DNA of 64,000 nt from Flavobacterium luminosum (GTDB lineage Bacteria; Bacteroidota; Bacteroidia; Flavobacteriales; Flavobacteriaceae), in the NCBI RefSeq assembly GCF_023635005.1, contig NZ_JAMLJM010000004.1, positions 62,001 to 126,000 on the forward strand, written 5' to 3'. Below the pieces are notes generated by a model. It saw nothing but the letters and a program-made list of their open reading frames with translations, was not told the DNA's origin and searched no databases. Positions 18,094 through 27,207 of the stretch are shown here, piece by piece. How positions within the stretch are numbered: position 1 is the first letter of the stretch; every line of letters starts with the position of its first letter. The translations under genes were made by a program, and so were the position numbers.

Positions 18094-19109
18094 GATGACA
18101 TTATTTCTTTTGAGATCGCAATAAAATAAGCTTTTCGGTTCAAAACCTCCTTTGCTAATTGACGATTACTTTCCTGAATCTTTTTCAATTCTTGCTCCGA
18201 ATGTTGCTGGTGAAAATCCACAAGTTTTTCAATATAATTTTCTCTAGTTGCTAGCACACAATGTTGGTGCCATTGTATCCTGTCATGAAAGGGCAATCTA
18301 ACATCCGTATCGATCAGTAAAGGAATTCGCCCCATCATTAAGGTCTCATAAAAGCGAACCGAAAAATTTCCTGAACCTCTCAAACAAAACGTATACAAAT
18401 TCTTCTCTATATTCTGGTAAAAGGCTAAAGACGTTTTCCTTTTTTCTTCTTCGTTGGTTGCTCCAGCCCTATATTTATTTCGGTAAATAAAATCCGTCTG
18501 TACCCTACTCGATTCTTTAATTTTTTGCAACATTTGAAAACGAATGATGCTGGACGGAAAAAAAGATTGCCAATCGGTAGGATCTTTTTTCAAAAGACGG
18601 TTCAGACTTTGTTTACCATAAATCAAGAACTCCTTGAGCCATTTATTGAATGAACCTTCCGCATTTCCCACAAAGCCAATTGTTGGTTTTTCTGTCTTTG
18701 TTAAAGGAAACCAAGTACCTGTCAATAGCACTTCATACGGATCATTGATAAAAGAGGGCATTACATTAGTATTCGCATTCATCTTGCTGTGAAAACCACC
18801 CAGTCTAAACGTAGTCACCTCTTCAGATAAAGTCGTGCCAAAATCACCGCCACTGTATACCCAAACTTTTTTATGGGCTTCCTTGGCTGATTGAATAAAT
18901 CTCTCCTCTTCTTTCTTTTGGCCATGCTTCAAATAATACCCTAAATCGATAGGTAATATCGCAACCTCAGCTTCTTCGAGGGTTGCTACTTGTTGAAAAT
19001 GATTTCTTAGTTCTGCATCTTCGAGATAGCACCAATCAAAAAGCAAAGGAAAAATCCGTCTGCGATGCTCCGGTGTAATCTCTTGGGTAAGGGTATAGAA
19101 TTTAAGCAT
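18090..19109 (-). CDS. Exostosin-like (GT47) glycosyltransferase
   Basis: 339 aa. The N-terminal half has AEVAILPIDLGYYL and VWVYSGGDFG. The C-terminal half carries LYTFCLRGSGNFSVRFYETL-type residues followed by MMGRIPLLIDTDVRLPF and WHQHCVLA. This arrangement (RGxGNFS.RFYE..  GRIP.. D.. LPF) is the exostosin/GT47 donor-binding signature. Bacterial members are found in polysaccharide clusters, but their sugars are mostly untested. It overlaps the FkbM gene by 8 bases and the GT2 gene by 4, which indicates tight co-expression. Confidence 0.75.
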   Translation of the reverse strand: MLKFYTLTQEITPEHRRRIFPLLFDWCYLEDAELRNHFQQVATLEEAEVAILPIDLGYYLKHGQKKEEERFIQSAKEAHKKVWVYSGGDFGTTLSEEVTTFRLGGFHSKMNANTNVMPSFINDPYEVLLTGTWFPLTKTEKPTIGFVGNAEGSFNKWLKEFLIYGKQSLNRLLKKDPTDWQSFFPSSIIRFQMLQKIKESSRVQTDFIYRNKYRAGATNEEEKRKTSLAFYQNIEKNLYTFCLRGSGNFSVRFYETLMMGRIPLLIDTDVRLPFHDRIQWHQHCVLATRENYIEKLVDFHQQHSEQELKKIQESNRQLAKEVLNRKAYFIAISKEIMSS

Positions 19110-19929
19110 GATTTCTTACATAAAGCGTATTAAACTTATCTCGTCGATAATCAGTGATTTGATTCAGTTTTTTACTCTCAAAATCATACTGATGAGGATA
19201 AAATCCTTTATCAACTAAAAATTTATGAATTAGTTCATCTTGAATTGAAAACTTAATCCCAGAATTATTCAACTCTATTAAAATATACTTTAATTTTTTG
19301 TTTTCTAACAAATCTTTTGCTCCTTGTAAAACAAACCATTCAAAGCCTTCAACATCTATTTTAATCATTGAGGGTTCCATCGATTTTAATGCCTCATCTA
19401 ATTTTACTACTTCTATTTCTAGAGAAGCAATTGTTGCATCAAAAACAACACTATTCATCACTCCTCTCTGAGTAGAGAAATTTAAAATACCCTTTTCTGC
19501 CCCTACCCCTTTATTTAATGCACAAACTTTTAAATTATTTAATTCAATATTTTTTATCAATTTTTCATAGGTTGAAGGCACAGGTTCAAAAGCATAGACT
19601 TTGCACTTTTTCGAAGCCGCTAACATTGTAAAGTGCCCCACATTAGCCCCTACATCTATAAAAACATCCTTTTCTCCTAAGTTATCCAAAACAAATCTAG
19701 AATCCTCATAATCAAAAAGTTTAAAATAGATATTAGGCACTATTCCTGCATCCCCCCTCTGAGCCAAAAATTTCAACCCATTGATCCAATTATATATTCT
19801 AGGGCGATTGTTTATTTTTGCTGTTATATTAAAAAGCAAATACCTAAAAAGCGCTCCATAAGGATTCGTTTTCGTTAATGGATGTGTGTTAAATTTTAAA
19901 AATCTGTTTTTTATTTTCCTTAGGAGCAT
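19102..19929 (-). CDS. FkbM family methyltransferase
   Basis: 275 aa. The SAM-binding fold starts with DVFIDVGANVGHFTMLAASK (motif I, with the V-G-A-N-V-G loop), then VYAFEPVPSTYEKLIKNIEL (motif II acidic residue), and SMIKIDVEGFEWFVLQGA, the IDVEG motif that defines FkbM proteins. It would O-methylate a sugar of the growing chain in the cytosol. It precedes the exostosin-like gene with 8 bases of overlap and follows the two-domain GT2 gene by 3 bases. A capping role is possible but not shown. Confidence 0.9.
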   Translation of the reverse strand: MLLRKIKNRFLKFNTHPLTKTNPYGALFRYLLFNITAKINNRPRIYNWINGLKFLAQRGDAGIVPNIYFKLFDYEDSRFVLDNLGEKDVFIDVGANVGHFTMLAASKKCKVYAFEPVPSTYEKLIKNIELNNLKVCALNKGVGAEKGILNFSTQRGVMNSVVFDATIASLEIEVVKLDEALKSMEPSMIKIDVEGFEWFVLQGAKDLLENKKLKYILIELNNSGIKFSIQDELIHKFLVDKGFYPHQYDFESKKLNQITDYRRDKFNTLYVRNHA

Positions 19930-19932
19930 TTC

Positions 19933-21450
19933 TTATAATGTTTTAACCCAATATTCACTTTGTTGCCATTGTTTCTGAAAACTTGAAAATTTCCAAATTT
20001 TATATTTATGAGTTTTAAAAAACAATCGTATTTTATATCCTAAAATTTGATGTTTTGTACTGAATTTTTGTTTTACAAACATAATAGTAGGAGAAGGTTT
20101 TGGCTGGATGCTTTCATTACTCCAAGGATGAACAAATTTTGTCCTAAACCCTCCTATTGGAGCTTTAAGATGTAAGATTTTAAGATCCGGGATGTAAATC
20201 ACATCCACCCCTTTATTCCTCAACTGCAAACCAAATTCAGTATCCTCCCCATAACCAAATTCTAATTTAAGATTGAATCGGATAAACTTTAAAACATTAG
20301 AGTTTACAAAAGCATTTCCAGATCCAAAAATAGTCGTTTGGCTGATATGAAAATATTTTTGGACTTCTGATTTTACAGGATAATAGGTTATAATCGCTTG
20401 TACCTCTAATTGTCTTAAATTAAGAATCGCATTTTTAAGTAAATTAGAATCAAATCTGTTGTCATCATCATTTAAAAAACACCACTTACTTTCTACCCAT
20501 TCTAATGCTCTATTTCTAGCCTGACAGGCACCGGTTTGATGGGTAAAAATATGCCGAATCGAAAAAGGCCATGACTCGCTCTCTAAATAATCTAGTTCTG
20601 AAACACTGCCTTCTTGTGGATTTTGTTCTACTATAATCACATTTTTGGGCAGATGGGTCTGTACACTCAAATCCTTTAGCACATCCCTTAGATACGTTTT
20701 TCTTCCAATGGTGGGAATGATGACGTCTATCGTTTCTTGCTCCCAATCTATCGTTATTGGGTTATGATCAAATGACAAGGCTTCATCAGAAGTGCTTCCT
20801 TGTTTCTTAAAAAAAGACAATACCCAAGCCGCTAAAGGGAATTTCTTATCATAGATACCCATACTCAACACTAGAAAATGCTTCCATACCCATTTGTAAT
20901 GCTGAGCTACAAAGGAAAACAATTCCACCGCATTGGCTTTAGGAAAGGATAATGAAAGCATCGGATCCTTTAAAAGTTGAGGCTCTGAATAGCAGAACAT
21001 CCCCAACGGTTGATACTGTTTCGCTACAGCACTCAAAACCCAATCAAAATGTTCCCTTTTTTCCCAAAATGATTTTGATATCTTTAAAATAGTACTCGAA
21101 TGTATTGCTCCTACCACGCTACTCATTTGCCAAGTAGGATAGTGAACCTTTTTATTGACCTTAATATAGGGAGATTCTTCAATATACCCTATGGCATCCG
21201 GGAAAAAATTCCCCGAAGGATTGAATGAATACATATACCGATTGTGCGGAAAAGCCCTTACAATAAAATCAAAATCTACTTGAGCATACAACTCCTTGTA
21301 ACACCAAACTACTATTTTGTCTGGAAAGTACTCCGCTACTTTGTAAAGGCTAAATGCCATAGGCTTTCCTAGACATTCCGTCTTTACCTTTTCGTGCTCA
21401 ACGCCGACTATATCGGTAACTGTTGAAAAATTGTGAAGTAGTACAATCAT
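19933..21450 (-). CDS. Glycosyltransferase family 2 with extra N-terminal domain
   Basis: 505 aa. The catalytic GT2 domain is C-terminal, from about residue 245: IDVIIPTIGRKTYLRDVLKD, VIIVEQNP, CQARNRALEWV, KWCFLNDDDNRFDSNLLKN and GYGEDTEFGLQLRNKGVD. The first roughly 240 residues (MIVLLHNFSTVTDIVG) form a separate domain of glycosyltransferase-like length but lack a DxD motif that I can see. It could be an inactive or non-GT2 partner domain. The stop of the upstream GT4 gene overlaps by 4 bases. Substrates unknown. Confidence 0.85.
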   Translation of the reverse strand: MIVLLHNFSTVTDIVGVEHEKVKTECLGKPMAFSLYKVAEYFPDKIVVWCYKELYAQVDFDFIVRAFPHNRYMYSFNPSGNFFPDAIGYIEESPYIKVNKKVHYPTWQMSSVVGAIHSSTILKISKSFWEKREHFDWVLSAVAKQYQPLGMFCYSEPQLLKDPMLSLSFPKANAVELFSFVAQHYKWVWKHFLVLSMGIYDKKFPLAAWVLSFFKKQGSTSDEALSFDHNPITIDWEQETIDVIIPTIGRKTYLRDVLKDLSVQTHLPKNVIIVEQNPQEGSVSELDYLESESWPFSIRHIFTHQTGACQARNRALEWVESKWCFLNDDDNRFDSNLLKNAILNLRQLEVQAIITYYPVKSEVQKYFHISQTTIFGSGNAFVNSNVLKFIRFNLKLEFGYGEDTEFGLQLRNKGVDVIYIPDLKILHLKAPIGGFRTKFVHPWSNESIQPKPSPTIMFVKQKFSTKHQILGYKIRLFFKTHKYKIWKFSSFQKQWQQSEYWVKTL

Positions 21451-22589
21451 AGTATTGTTTTGTAAAACCGAATATTTTCCTTTACTATTTTTTGGATATC
21501 AAATCTCTGTGTTACAAAGGTATTTGCTGCCACTCCCATTTCTCTGCATAATGCCTCCTCTTTTAGCAATGTAATAATCCGATGCGCATACTCCTCATGA
21601 TGCGAAGGATGTACTAGAAAACCACTCTTCCCGTCTTCCATCAATTCTTGGGCCCACCCCAAACTGCTGTTCACCACCGGTTTTTGCATTGCCATCGATT
21701 CGATGGTCACCATCCCCAAGGTTTCTGCATAAGTAGGAAAGACGCAAACATTTGCTTTCTTCATATACTCTTGCACCTCGTTATACGGTATTTTCCCTAG
21801 ATAAGTAACATAGGCTCGGTCTTCTTCGTTACACTGTTGTTCTACCAATTCCCAAGTAGAAGCGCTGCCGCTTTGAATGTCGGCTGAATCACTTCCTACC
21901 AACACCAATCGAGCCTCTGGACATTGTTTTCTGACCAGATTAAAAATGGAAGGGAGCTCCAAAACACCTTTTTTTCTGATTATCGTTCCTATGTATAGGA
22001 TCAGTCCTTTTTCAAAATACTCTGGTTTTTCATTTTGAAATTGTGTCAAATCCAATCCATAATGAATGGTTTTTACCTGTTGTTCAGACAGTCCAAACAA
22101 TTTTGCCGAAACTTCCCCTGCATATTTTGTGGGAGCTATATATGCCTGAGCCCTCCGAACCGCTATGGTTTCAAACCAGCGGTTTTTCCATTTTTGGTGG
22201 CGTTGCTCCAAATGACAAAAATACGTATCACTTCCATGAAAACGAATCACCAAGGGGACTTTAAACCGCATAAAAGCAGTAATTCCTGTCCAATCCGGTG
22301 CTTCGATCAAATCGATCCCTTCTTTTTGTATCACCTTATTTGTATAGTTTTGGAGGTATTTTCGATAGAAAAACCATTTGCCGAATCGGTATTTTTTATC
22401 TGCTATCAAATGGAATACGATTCCTTTTTCTTCAAAAACAACATCACGGGATTGCCCATACACTAAAACCGTTACCTGAACCCCTTGCGCCACCAAAGCC
22501 TCGGCTAGGTTTTTTATACTAGTCCCTAAACCGGCGGCGTGCTTCACTTCAGGATGAGGGTATTCGGGTGTAAGAAAAGCTATTTTCAT
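21447..22589 (-). CDS. Glycosyltransferase family 4
   Basis: 380 aa. KIAFLTPEYPHPEVKHAAGL is a textbook GT4 N-terminus, with the Gly-rich acceptor loop in GLGTSIKNLAEAL. The donor half has GLILYIGTIIRKKGVLELPS (the R-K-K-G loop), LVLVGSDSADI and VCVFPTYAETLGMVTIESMA (E-x7-E). PLVIRFHGSD contains a conserved His-Gly. Overlaps of 4 bases on both sides place it in the middle of a translationally coupled operon. Donor unknown. Confidence 0.9.
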   Translation of the reverse strand: MKIAFLTPEYPHPEVKHAAGLGTSIKNLAEALVAQGVQVTVLVYGQSRDVVFEEKGIVFHLIADKKYRFGKWFFYRKYLQNYTNKVIQKEGIDLIEAPDWTGITAFMRFKVPLVIRFHGSDTYFCHLEQRHQKWKNRWFETIAVRRAQAYIAPTKYAGEVSAKLFGLSEQQVKTIHYGLDLTQFQNEKPEYFEKGLILYIGTIIRKKGVLELPSIFNLVRKQCPEARLVLVGSDSADIQSGSASTWELVEQQCNEEDRAYVTYLGKIPYNEVQEYMKKANVCVFPTYAETLGMVTIESMAMQKPVVNSSLGWAQELMEDGKSGFLVHPSHHEEYAHRIITLLKEEALCREMGVAANTFVTQRFDIQKIVKENIRFYKTIL

Positions 22590-23467
22590 TTCTTCTTCAA
22601 CAAATCATTAATAATTATTTCCGTGAACTTTCTTGCCCCCCTATCATTCAAATGCCCACAGGAAGAAAAGTATTCATCACCTTGTACCGCTTGTTCGTAT
22701 TCCCTGATTTCAGGATACAACTGCTTTACTTTGCTAAAATACTCCATCCCTTCCGTATTCTCACACATCGGTGTGGTAACCGCAATCAATTGGATGTTGT
22801 TTTTTCGGCAAATATCTTTAATCTCTTCGTAATAGCGGTTTCGCAGAGGGCGCAGTGCCTTAATATTGTTTTTCATGTTCCCTTTACTAGTATTGGGCAG
22901 TGGGTAATAGCCTTGATTCTTCAGGAACACCGTAGGCTGCTGTGTTGCGGTTTTCCATAAGGCTCTAAAGCCTATGCGATTGTCAAACTCGATATAGCGA
23001 TAAAACGGGATGTAATAGAGTTGGTTAAAATCCGGTTCCTTGTAGTAATGCTCCCGAATGGTTTCGGAACGGTGTAAAAAAGGCATCATCCATGCACTGG
23101 TTCCGGGATCTCTTTTTTCGTTGGATAAATTCAAATCGGTTTCCAAGAGGATCTGTTTGATGTCCCAACCGCGTTCCACCATCAATTTCAGTAACAACGA
23201 CGCTTCGAATAAGTGCGAGCCACTCATCCCATAATTAAAGGTTTTCAAGCCTTGTTGTTCGAATAATTCCGGCACAAAATGATTGTTTGCTCTTGACGTT
23301 CCTAAAATAATCACATCATAATTTTGAGGTTTCGAATTAATAACCTTTTCGACCTTATTTCGATTTTCAGACGCTGCAAAAACAGTCGTATACACAAAAT
23401 CCAAAGCGACTGCCACGAGCAAAAGCAAGAGCAAAATTTTTGCGATAAATACTAAAAATGACTTCAT
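22586..23467 (-). CDS. SGNH/DltD-like membrane-anchored protein, partner of MBOAT
   Basis: 293 aa. One N-terminal membrane anchor (residues about 5-30) precedes an exported domain. VIILGTSRANNHFVPELF at about residue 50 has the G-x-S block I, and SCGHLNDRGARKF near 270 has the Asp/His pair of SGNH hydrolases. It overlaps the MBOAT gene by 1 base. In alginate (AlgJ/AlgX with AlgI) and related systems such a pair moves an acetyl group across the membrane and onto the glycan, and I infer the same role. A paralogous pair lies at 30499-32822. Confidence 0.75.
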   Translation of the reverse strand: MKSFLVFIAKILLLLLLVAVALDFVYTTVFAASENRNKVEKVINSKPQNYDVIILGTSRANNHFVPELFEQQGLKTFNYGMSGSHLFEASLLLKLMVERGWDIKQILLETDLNLSNEKRDPGTSAWMMPFLHRSETIREHYYKEPDFNQLYYIPFYRYIEFDNRIGFRALWKTATQQPTVFLKNQGYYPLPNTSKGNMKNNIKALRPLRNRYYEEIKDICRKNNIQLIAVTTPMCENTEGMEYFSKVKQLYPEIREYEQAVQGDEYFSSCGHLNDRGARKFTEIIINDLLKKK

Positions 23468-24900
23468 TAGAACTGGAAATAAATAAATTCTTTGTAATCC
23501 GAATACACTCCTAAAGCCAATAAAGCCATCAGGGCCAAACTGACTTTTACCCAGCTGCCTTTTCCGGACAATGGTTCTACTTTAGAGCGATTCCACCATT
23601 CTACTCCCACAAATACGAATACTAACAACAACAATTCATAGTTGTAACGTTCGTTATTTAAGTATTGACTTTCAAAATGAAAATCGGTGACCATCCTTTT
23701 TATATACCCTAAAGCTTCGGATATGGATTTCGCACGGAAGAAAATCCAAGCCAAGCAAGTGATTGCAAAAGTTCCTAAAATACTTACTAGGGTTTTCACA
23801 CTCGCTCTATTCCAACCCATTTCAATTTCCCCCATATTAGAGCGATTCTTGTTTTGTAACAGTAGCGGCAGGAAATAAATCGCATTCAACAAACCCCAAA
23901 CGATAAAGGTCCAATTGGCTCCATGCCAAAAGCCGCTCACCAGAAAAATGATAAACGTATTGCGTACTTTCATCATCATCCCCCCTTTACTTCCTCCTAA
24001 AGGAATGTACAAATAATCGCGGAACCACGATGATAAGGAGATATGCCAACGACGCCAAAACTCGGCTATGTCTCTAGAGAAATAGGGATAATTGAAATTC
24101 TTCAGCAAATCAATACCGAATAATTTAGACGTTCCTAAGGCTATATCCGAATATCCTGAAAAATCGCCATAGATTTGAAAAGCAAAATAGACCGCTCCTA
24201 AGGCTAAAGACAAGGAATTCATGGATTCGTAATTGTCAAAAACCGCATTCGCATAGGTGGCACAGCTATCGGCAATGACCACTTTTTTAACTAATCCCCA
24301 AAGGATTTGATATACCCCTTCTTTGGCTTTTTCAAAATTGAATTCCCGTTTCACTTTCACTTGTGGTAACAAATGCGTTGCCCGTTCAATCGGTCCCGCC
24401 ACCAACAAAGGAAAATAACTCACAAACAAGGAATAGTCCACAAAATTACGCTCGGCAGTGATGCGCTTGTAGTAAATATCAATCACATAGGATAAACCAT
24501 GGAAGGTATAAAACGAAATCCCTACTGGTAGGATTAATTTTAACAAAACCGGATTGACCTGAAACCCGAAACCATTGAGTAAATCGGCAAAGGATTGGGC
24601 AAAGAAATCATAGTACTTAAAAACTCCCAGGAACCCTAAATTAATCCCAATGGTCAACCACAACCAAAACTTTCGTTTTCTGTCGGAAGTGCTGTTTTCC
24701 ATCATGATCGCACTGGAATAATCCAGTAAAGTAGAAAACACCAACAAAAACAAAAAACGCCAATCCCAACAGGAATAAAAATAATAACTCGCTACAATTA
24801 AGAGCGTATTTTGAGTGGTTTTGTTTTTATTGAAAACCAACCAATACAATATAAAAACGATGGGTAAAAATAGGGCGAAGGATAAAGAGTTGAAAAACAT
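23467..24900 (-). CDS. MBOAT family O-acyltransferase (AlgI-like)
   Basis: 477 aa with about ten hydrophobic segments. Hallmarks of the AlgI branch are IYGDFSGYSDIALGTSKL, DIAEFWRRWHISLSSWFRDY, YIPLGGSKGG and VSGFWHGANWTFIVWG. The putative active-site His in FWHGANW is at about residue 321, the position seen in AlgI. It would move acetyl groups from a cytosolic donor across the inner membrane. The SGNH partner gene overlaps by 1 base, and the upstream glycosyltransferase-like gene ends 4 bases away. It is very similar in layout and motifs to the MBOAT at 31386-32822. Confidence 0.93.
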   Translation of the reverse strand: MFFNSLSFALFLPIVFILYWLVFNKNKTTQNTLLIVASYYFYSCWDWRFLFLLVFSTLLDYSSAIMMENSTSDRKRKFWLWLTIGINLGFLGVFKYYDFFAQSFADLLNGFGFQVNPVLLKLILPVGISFYTFHGLSYVIDIYYKRITAERNFVDYSLFVSYFPLLVAGPIERATHLLPQVKVKREFNFEKAKEGVYQILWGLVKKVVIADSCATYANAVFDNYESMNSLSLALGAVYFAFQIYGDFSGYSDIALGTSKLFGIDLLKNFNYPYFSRDIAEFWRRWHISLSSWFRDYLYIPLGGSKGGMMMKVRNTFIIFLVSGFWHGANWTFIVWGLLNAIYFLPLLLQNKNRSNMGEIEMGWNRASVKTLVSILGTFAITCLAWIFFRAKSISEALGYIKRMVTDFHFESQYLNNERYNYELLLLVFVFVGVEWWNRSKVEPLSGKGSWVKVSLALMALLALGVYSDYKEFIYFQF

Positions 24901-24904
24901 AATC

Positions 24905-26299
24905 TTATTTTAGAATTGCATTGATTCCTTCCCAAATTTTTTCCGAAGCTTTAGTGGGTTCGGCGCCGACCACGACCTCAAACCATTTTTTTCCGACTGG
25001 TACATTCGTTACTTTCCCCTCTAAAATTGCTTTTACGATCGACGTCAATTCTTTTTTATCGTATACAAACAAAGCCGCTTCTTTGGAAGGCATCGAACGG
25101 AAATGAATGTATTTATAATTTTGTCCAATATCACGAATCCCTTTCTTTAATTGGGGTTGCTCATAATCAAAAAACAAACAGGATTTATTGTGTGCTACAA
25201 AATCAAATACCATAGATGATGCGATATTCCCCACAAACTCGGTATGCTCGCAGATATTGGCTTGTAACGCAAAATCTTCTTTGGTCGGCATGATTTCGTT
25301 CCAACTGCTTCCCACCGGTCGCCACAAAGGAGCAATAGAAACAATTACATCCTGGTATTGTTTTAGAATGGCCTCATATCTGTCGGTAAAATCTACCGGA
25401 CATTTTCTGTAAATAATCCCTAAATTATATCCTTGTTGATTCAACTCTCGAACTGAAAGGGCTAAATCTTCTAAATAATACTGATCCAATGGAGAGGTCA
25501 CGATATCATCACCTGAAAAACAAATGTATTTTTTGTCCAAATCCAGCTGATGTTCTTGATAAAACGCTTCCTTGGTTTGCAGTAAATGTGAATCGAAATG
25601 ACTTTCAAATTGAGGAGTCCCCGTTATAAAAACTTGCTCGGGATTCACATACGGACAATATTGTAACAATTCCTTTTTCATGTAATCACTCCACACAAAA
25701 TAGAAATCAGGTTCTATTAAGGTGGTCGCTTTGGGTAAATTGTCCCAAGAAAAAATAAAGGAAGCCGTAGGGATTCCTAAATCTTGCGCCGCTAAAATAG
25801 GGGCTATGGCTTGGGTAGGTCTTGGATTGGTACAAAAAACAATAGCGGGTTGGTGCTCTAGTAATTGCTTTTTACAATACTCATATTTCGCAGTACTGCG
25901 TTCTAATTTTTTAATTTTGGCTCGAAGTTGTTCCACCCCTTTCTCGGTTGACTTTGTAGCTACCAGAAAATCGACAGACAAACTTTTAATGGCATTTTTT
26001 ATTCCCTTGTACGATTGTGGAAAATTATAGGTATTGTACACCGTTTCATTGAATTTTTTATCAAAGACGTTCAATTCACAACGTTTTCTGGCACGTGTGT
26101 AAACGGTTGTCCAAGGATGTAATTCCTGATTCGTAATCCTTACTTCCTCGTACCCTAATTCTTCTTTTATTTTAAAAGGTGTATTATTCCAATACACAAT
26201 TTCGTATCCTAACGCTTTCCCTATTGGATTAAAATGGGTTAACGCGAAATTGCGTAACCCCACGCCATCCGGCAAAAAGACAAAGGCTTTTTTATTCAT
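24905..26299 (-). CDS. Putative GT-B glycosyltransferase (UDP-glycosyltransferase-like)
   Basis: 464 aa with no membrane segments. The first half begins KAFVFLPDGVGLRNFALTHF and holds VFCTNPRPTQAIAPILAAQD and SFIFSWDNLPKATTLIEPDF, a SWDN block seen in surface-glycan transferases. The second half has VFITGTPQF, YICFSGDDIV, VGNIASSMVFDFVAHNKS and CLFFDY, similar to donor-side loops of GT-B enzymes. I assign it to the GT-B superfamily on these loops. Its family number and substrates are uncertain. It sits between the pyruvyltransferase/NeuB pair and the MBOAT gene, so a role in adding a nonulosonic acid is possible. Confidence 0.6.
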   Translation of the reverse strand: MNKKAFVFLPDGVGLRNFALTHFNPIGKALGYEIVYWNNTPFKIKEELGYEEVRITNQELHPWTTVYTRARKRCELNVFDKKFNETVYNTYNFPQSYKGIKNAIKSLSVDFLVATKSTEKGVEQLRAKIKKLERSTAKYEYCKKQLLEHQPAIVFCTNPRPTQAIAPILAAQDLGIPTASFIFSWDNLPKATTLIEPDFYFVWSDYMKKELLQYCPYVNPEQVFITGTPQFESHFDSHLLQTKEAFYQEHQLDLDKKYICFSGDDIVTSPLDQYYLEDLALSVRELNQQGYNLGIIYRKCPVDFTDRYEAILKQYQDVIVSIAPLWRPVGSSWNEIMPTKEDFALQANICEHTEFVGNIASSMVFDFVAHNKSCLFFDYEQPQLKKGIRDIGQNYKYIHFRSMPSKEAALFVYDKKELTSIVKAILEGKVTNVPVGKKWFEVVVGAEPTKASEKIWEGINAILK

Positions 26300-26371
26300 T
26301 TTTTAATATTTCGTGTGAAAACAAATATAGTATTTCTGAAGGTATTGAAAAGATTTTTCAACAAAAACGGA

Positions 26372-27205
26372 TCAAAAACAATCTATTTTTTTTAAAAAAG
26401 GACAGACCTCCATTAATCCATTTCGTAAATCTTCCACCACTTGAGAATTAGGCAATGTCTTGTATTGCTCAAATAAGCTTTCCATCTCATCGTCCGTATA
26501 AGCTTTGGCTTTTATTTCGGGATGATAAAATGGAATATGTACCGATTCCATATAATCTTGGTATTTGATATCGTCGCCAAAAACTTTATCTGAAAATTTC
26601 TGCCAAACCGCCGGGATTCCATAAGCATGGGCTATAATTATTCCATGTAGAGAAGAAGAAATAATTTTTTCGCATTGCAAAAACTCGACCGTTTTAGACT
26701 CAATATCATTTGTCATCATATCGATTAAATGAATATCGGAGCGATTTTCAAACCACTTCTCCACTACTTTATAATCGTTATAATGTGGCACTATTCCGTA
26801 TCGGTATTTTTTTTCAACTTCTGGATGAAAATAACGTGGTAATAACAATGCAGGGTCACCGTATATTTCTGGTACGTCATAACCTAAATCCATTAAGAAT
26901 TTTCGAGTTTGAGGACCGCGAACGGCTAAAAACTTCGCTTTTTTAATTTTTACTTGTCGGTTAATGATACCGCTCCCCCAAACAATGCATTTAGAGTTCA
27001 CGTTTGCCAAGATACTGCCAACAGTCACATAAATTGGACTAAAAAAATCCAAAAAAGAAAACTTTTTAGGCCAAGCAAAAATCACTCTTTTACCGGAAAT
27101 TTTTTCTACTAAAAATTTACCCAAGACATCCCCATAATTTTCTTTGGATTTGCCTTGGATAATTATTTCATTCCACCAGAACAATCGGAGGGTATTTTTA
27201 AACAT
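26372..27205 (-). CDS. Polysaccharide pyruvyl transferase family protein
   Basis: 277 aa. NYGDVLGKFLVEKISGK near the N-terminus, YVTVGSILANVNSKCIVWGS, LAVRGPQTRKFL, EIYGDPALLLPRYF and IISSSLHGIIIAHAYGIPAV are the ordered motifs of the pyruvyl transferase family (CsaB/WcaK type). The SLHG-AHAYGIP block is diagnostic. Members usually add a 4,6-ketal pyruvate to a sugar; the fold is also related to some glycosyltransferases, including sialyltransferases. It ends the pair with NeuB, 2 bases apart, so it might act on a nonulosonate (inference). Confidence 0.82.
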   Translation of the reverse strand: MFKNTLRLFWWNEIIIQGKSKENYGDVLGKFLVEKISGKRVIFAWPKKFSFLDFFSPIYVTVGSILANVNSKCIVWGSGIINRQVKIKKAKFLAVRGPQTRKFLMDLGYDVPEIYGDPALLLPRYFHPEVEKKYRYGIVPHYNDYKVVEKWFENRSDIHLIDMMTNDIESKTVEFLQCEKIISSSLHGIIIAHAYGIPAVWQKFSDKVFGDDIKYQDYMESVHIPFYHPEIKAKAYTDDEMESLFEQYKTLPNSQVVEDLRNGLMEVCPFLKKIDCF

Positions 27206-27207
27206 AC

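Noticed and set aside
22035-22466. 143-codon plus-strand frame
   Set aside because: Antisense to an unambiguous GT4 gene; no recognisable domain.
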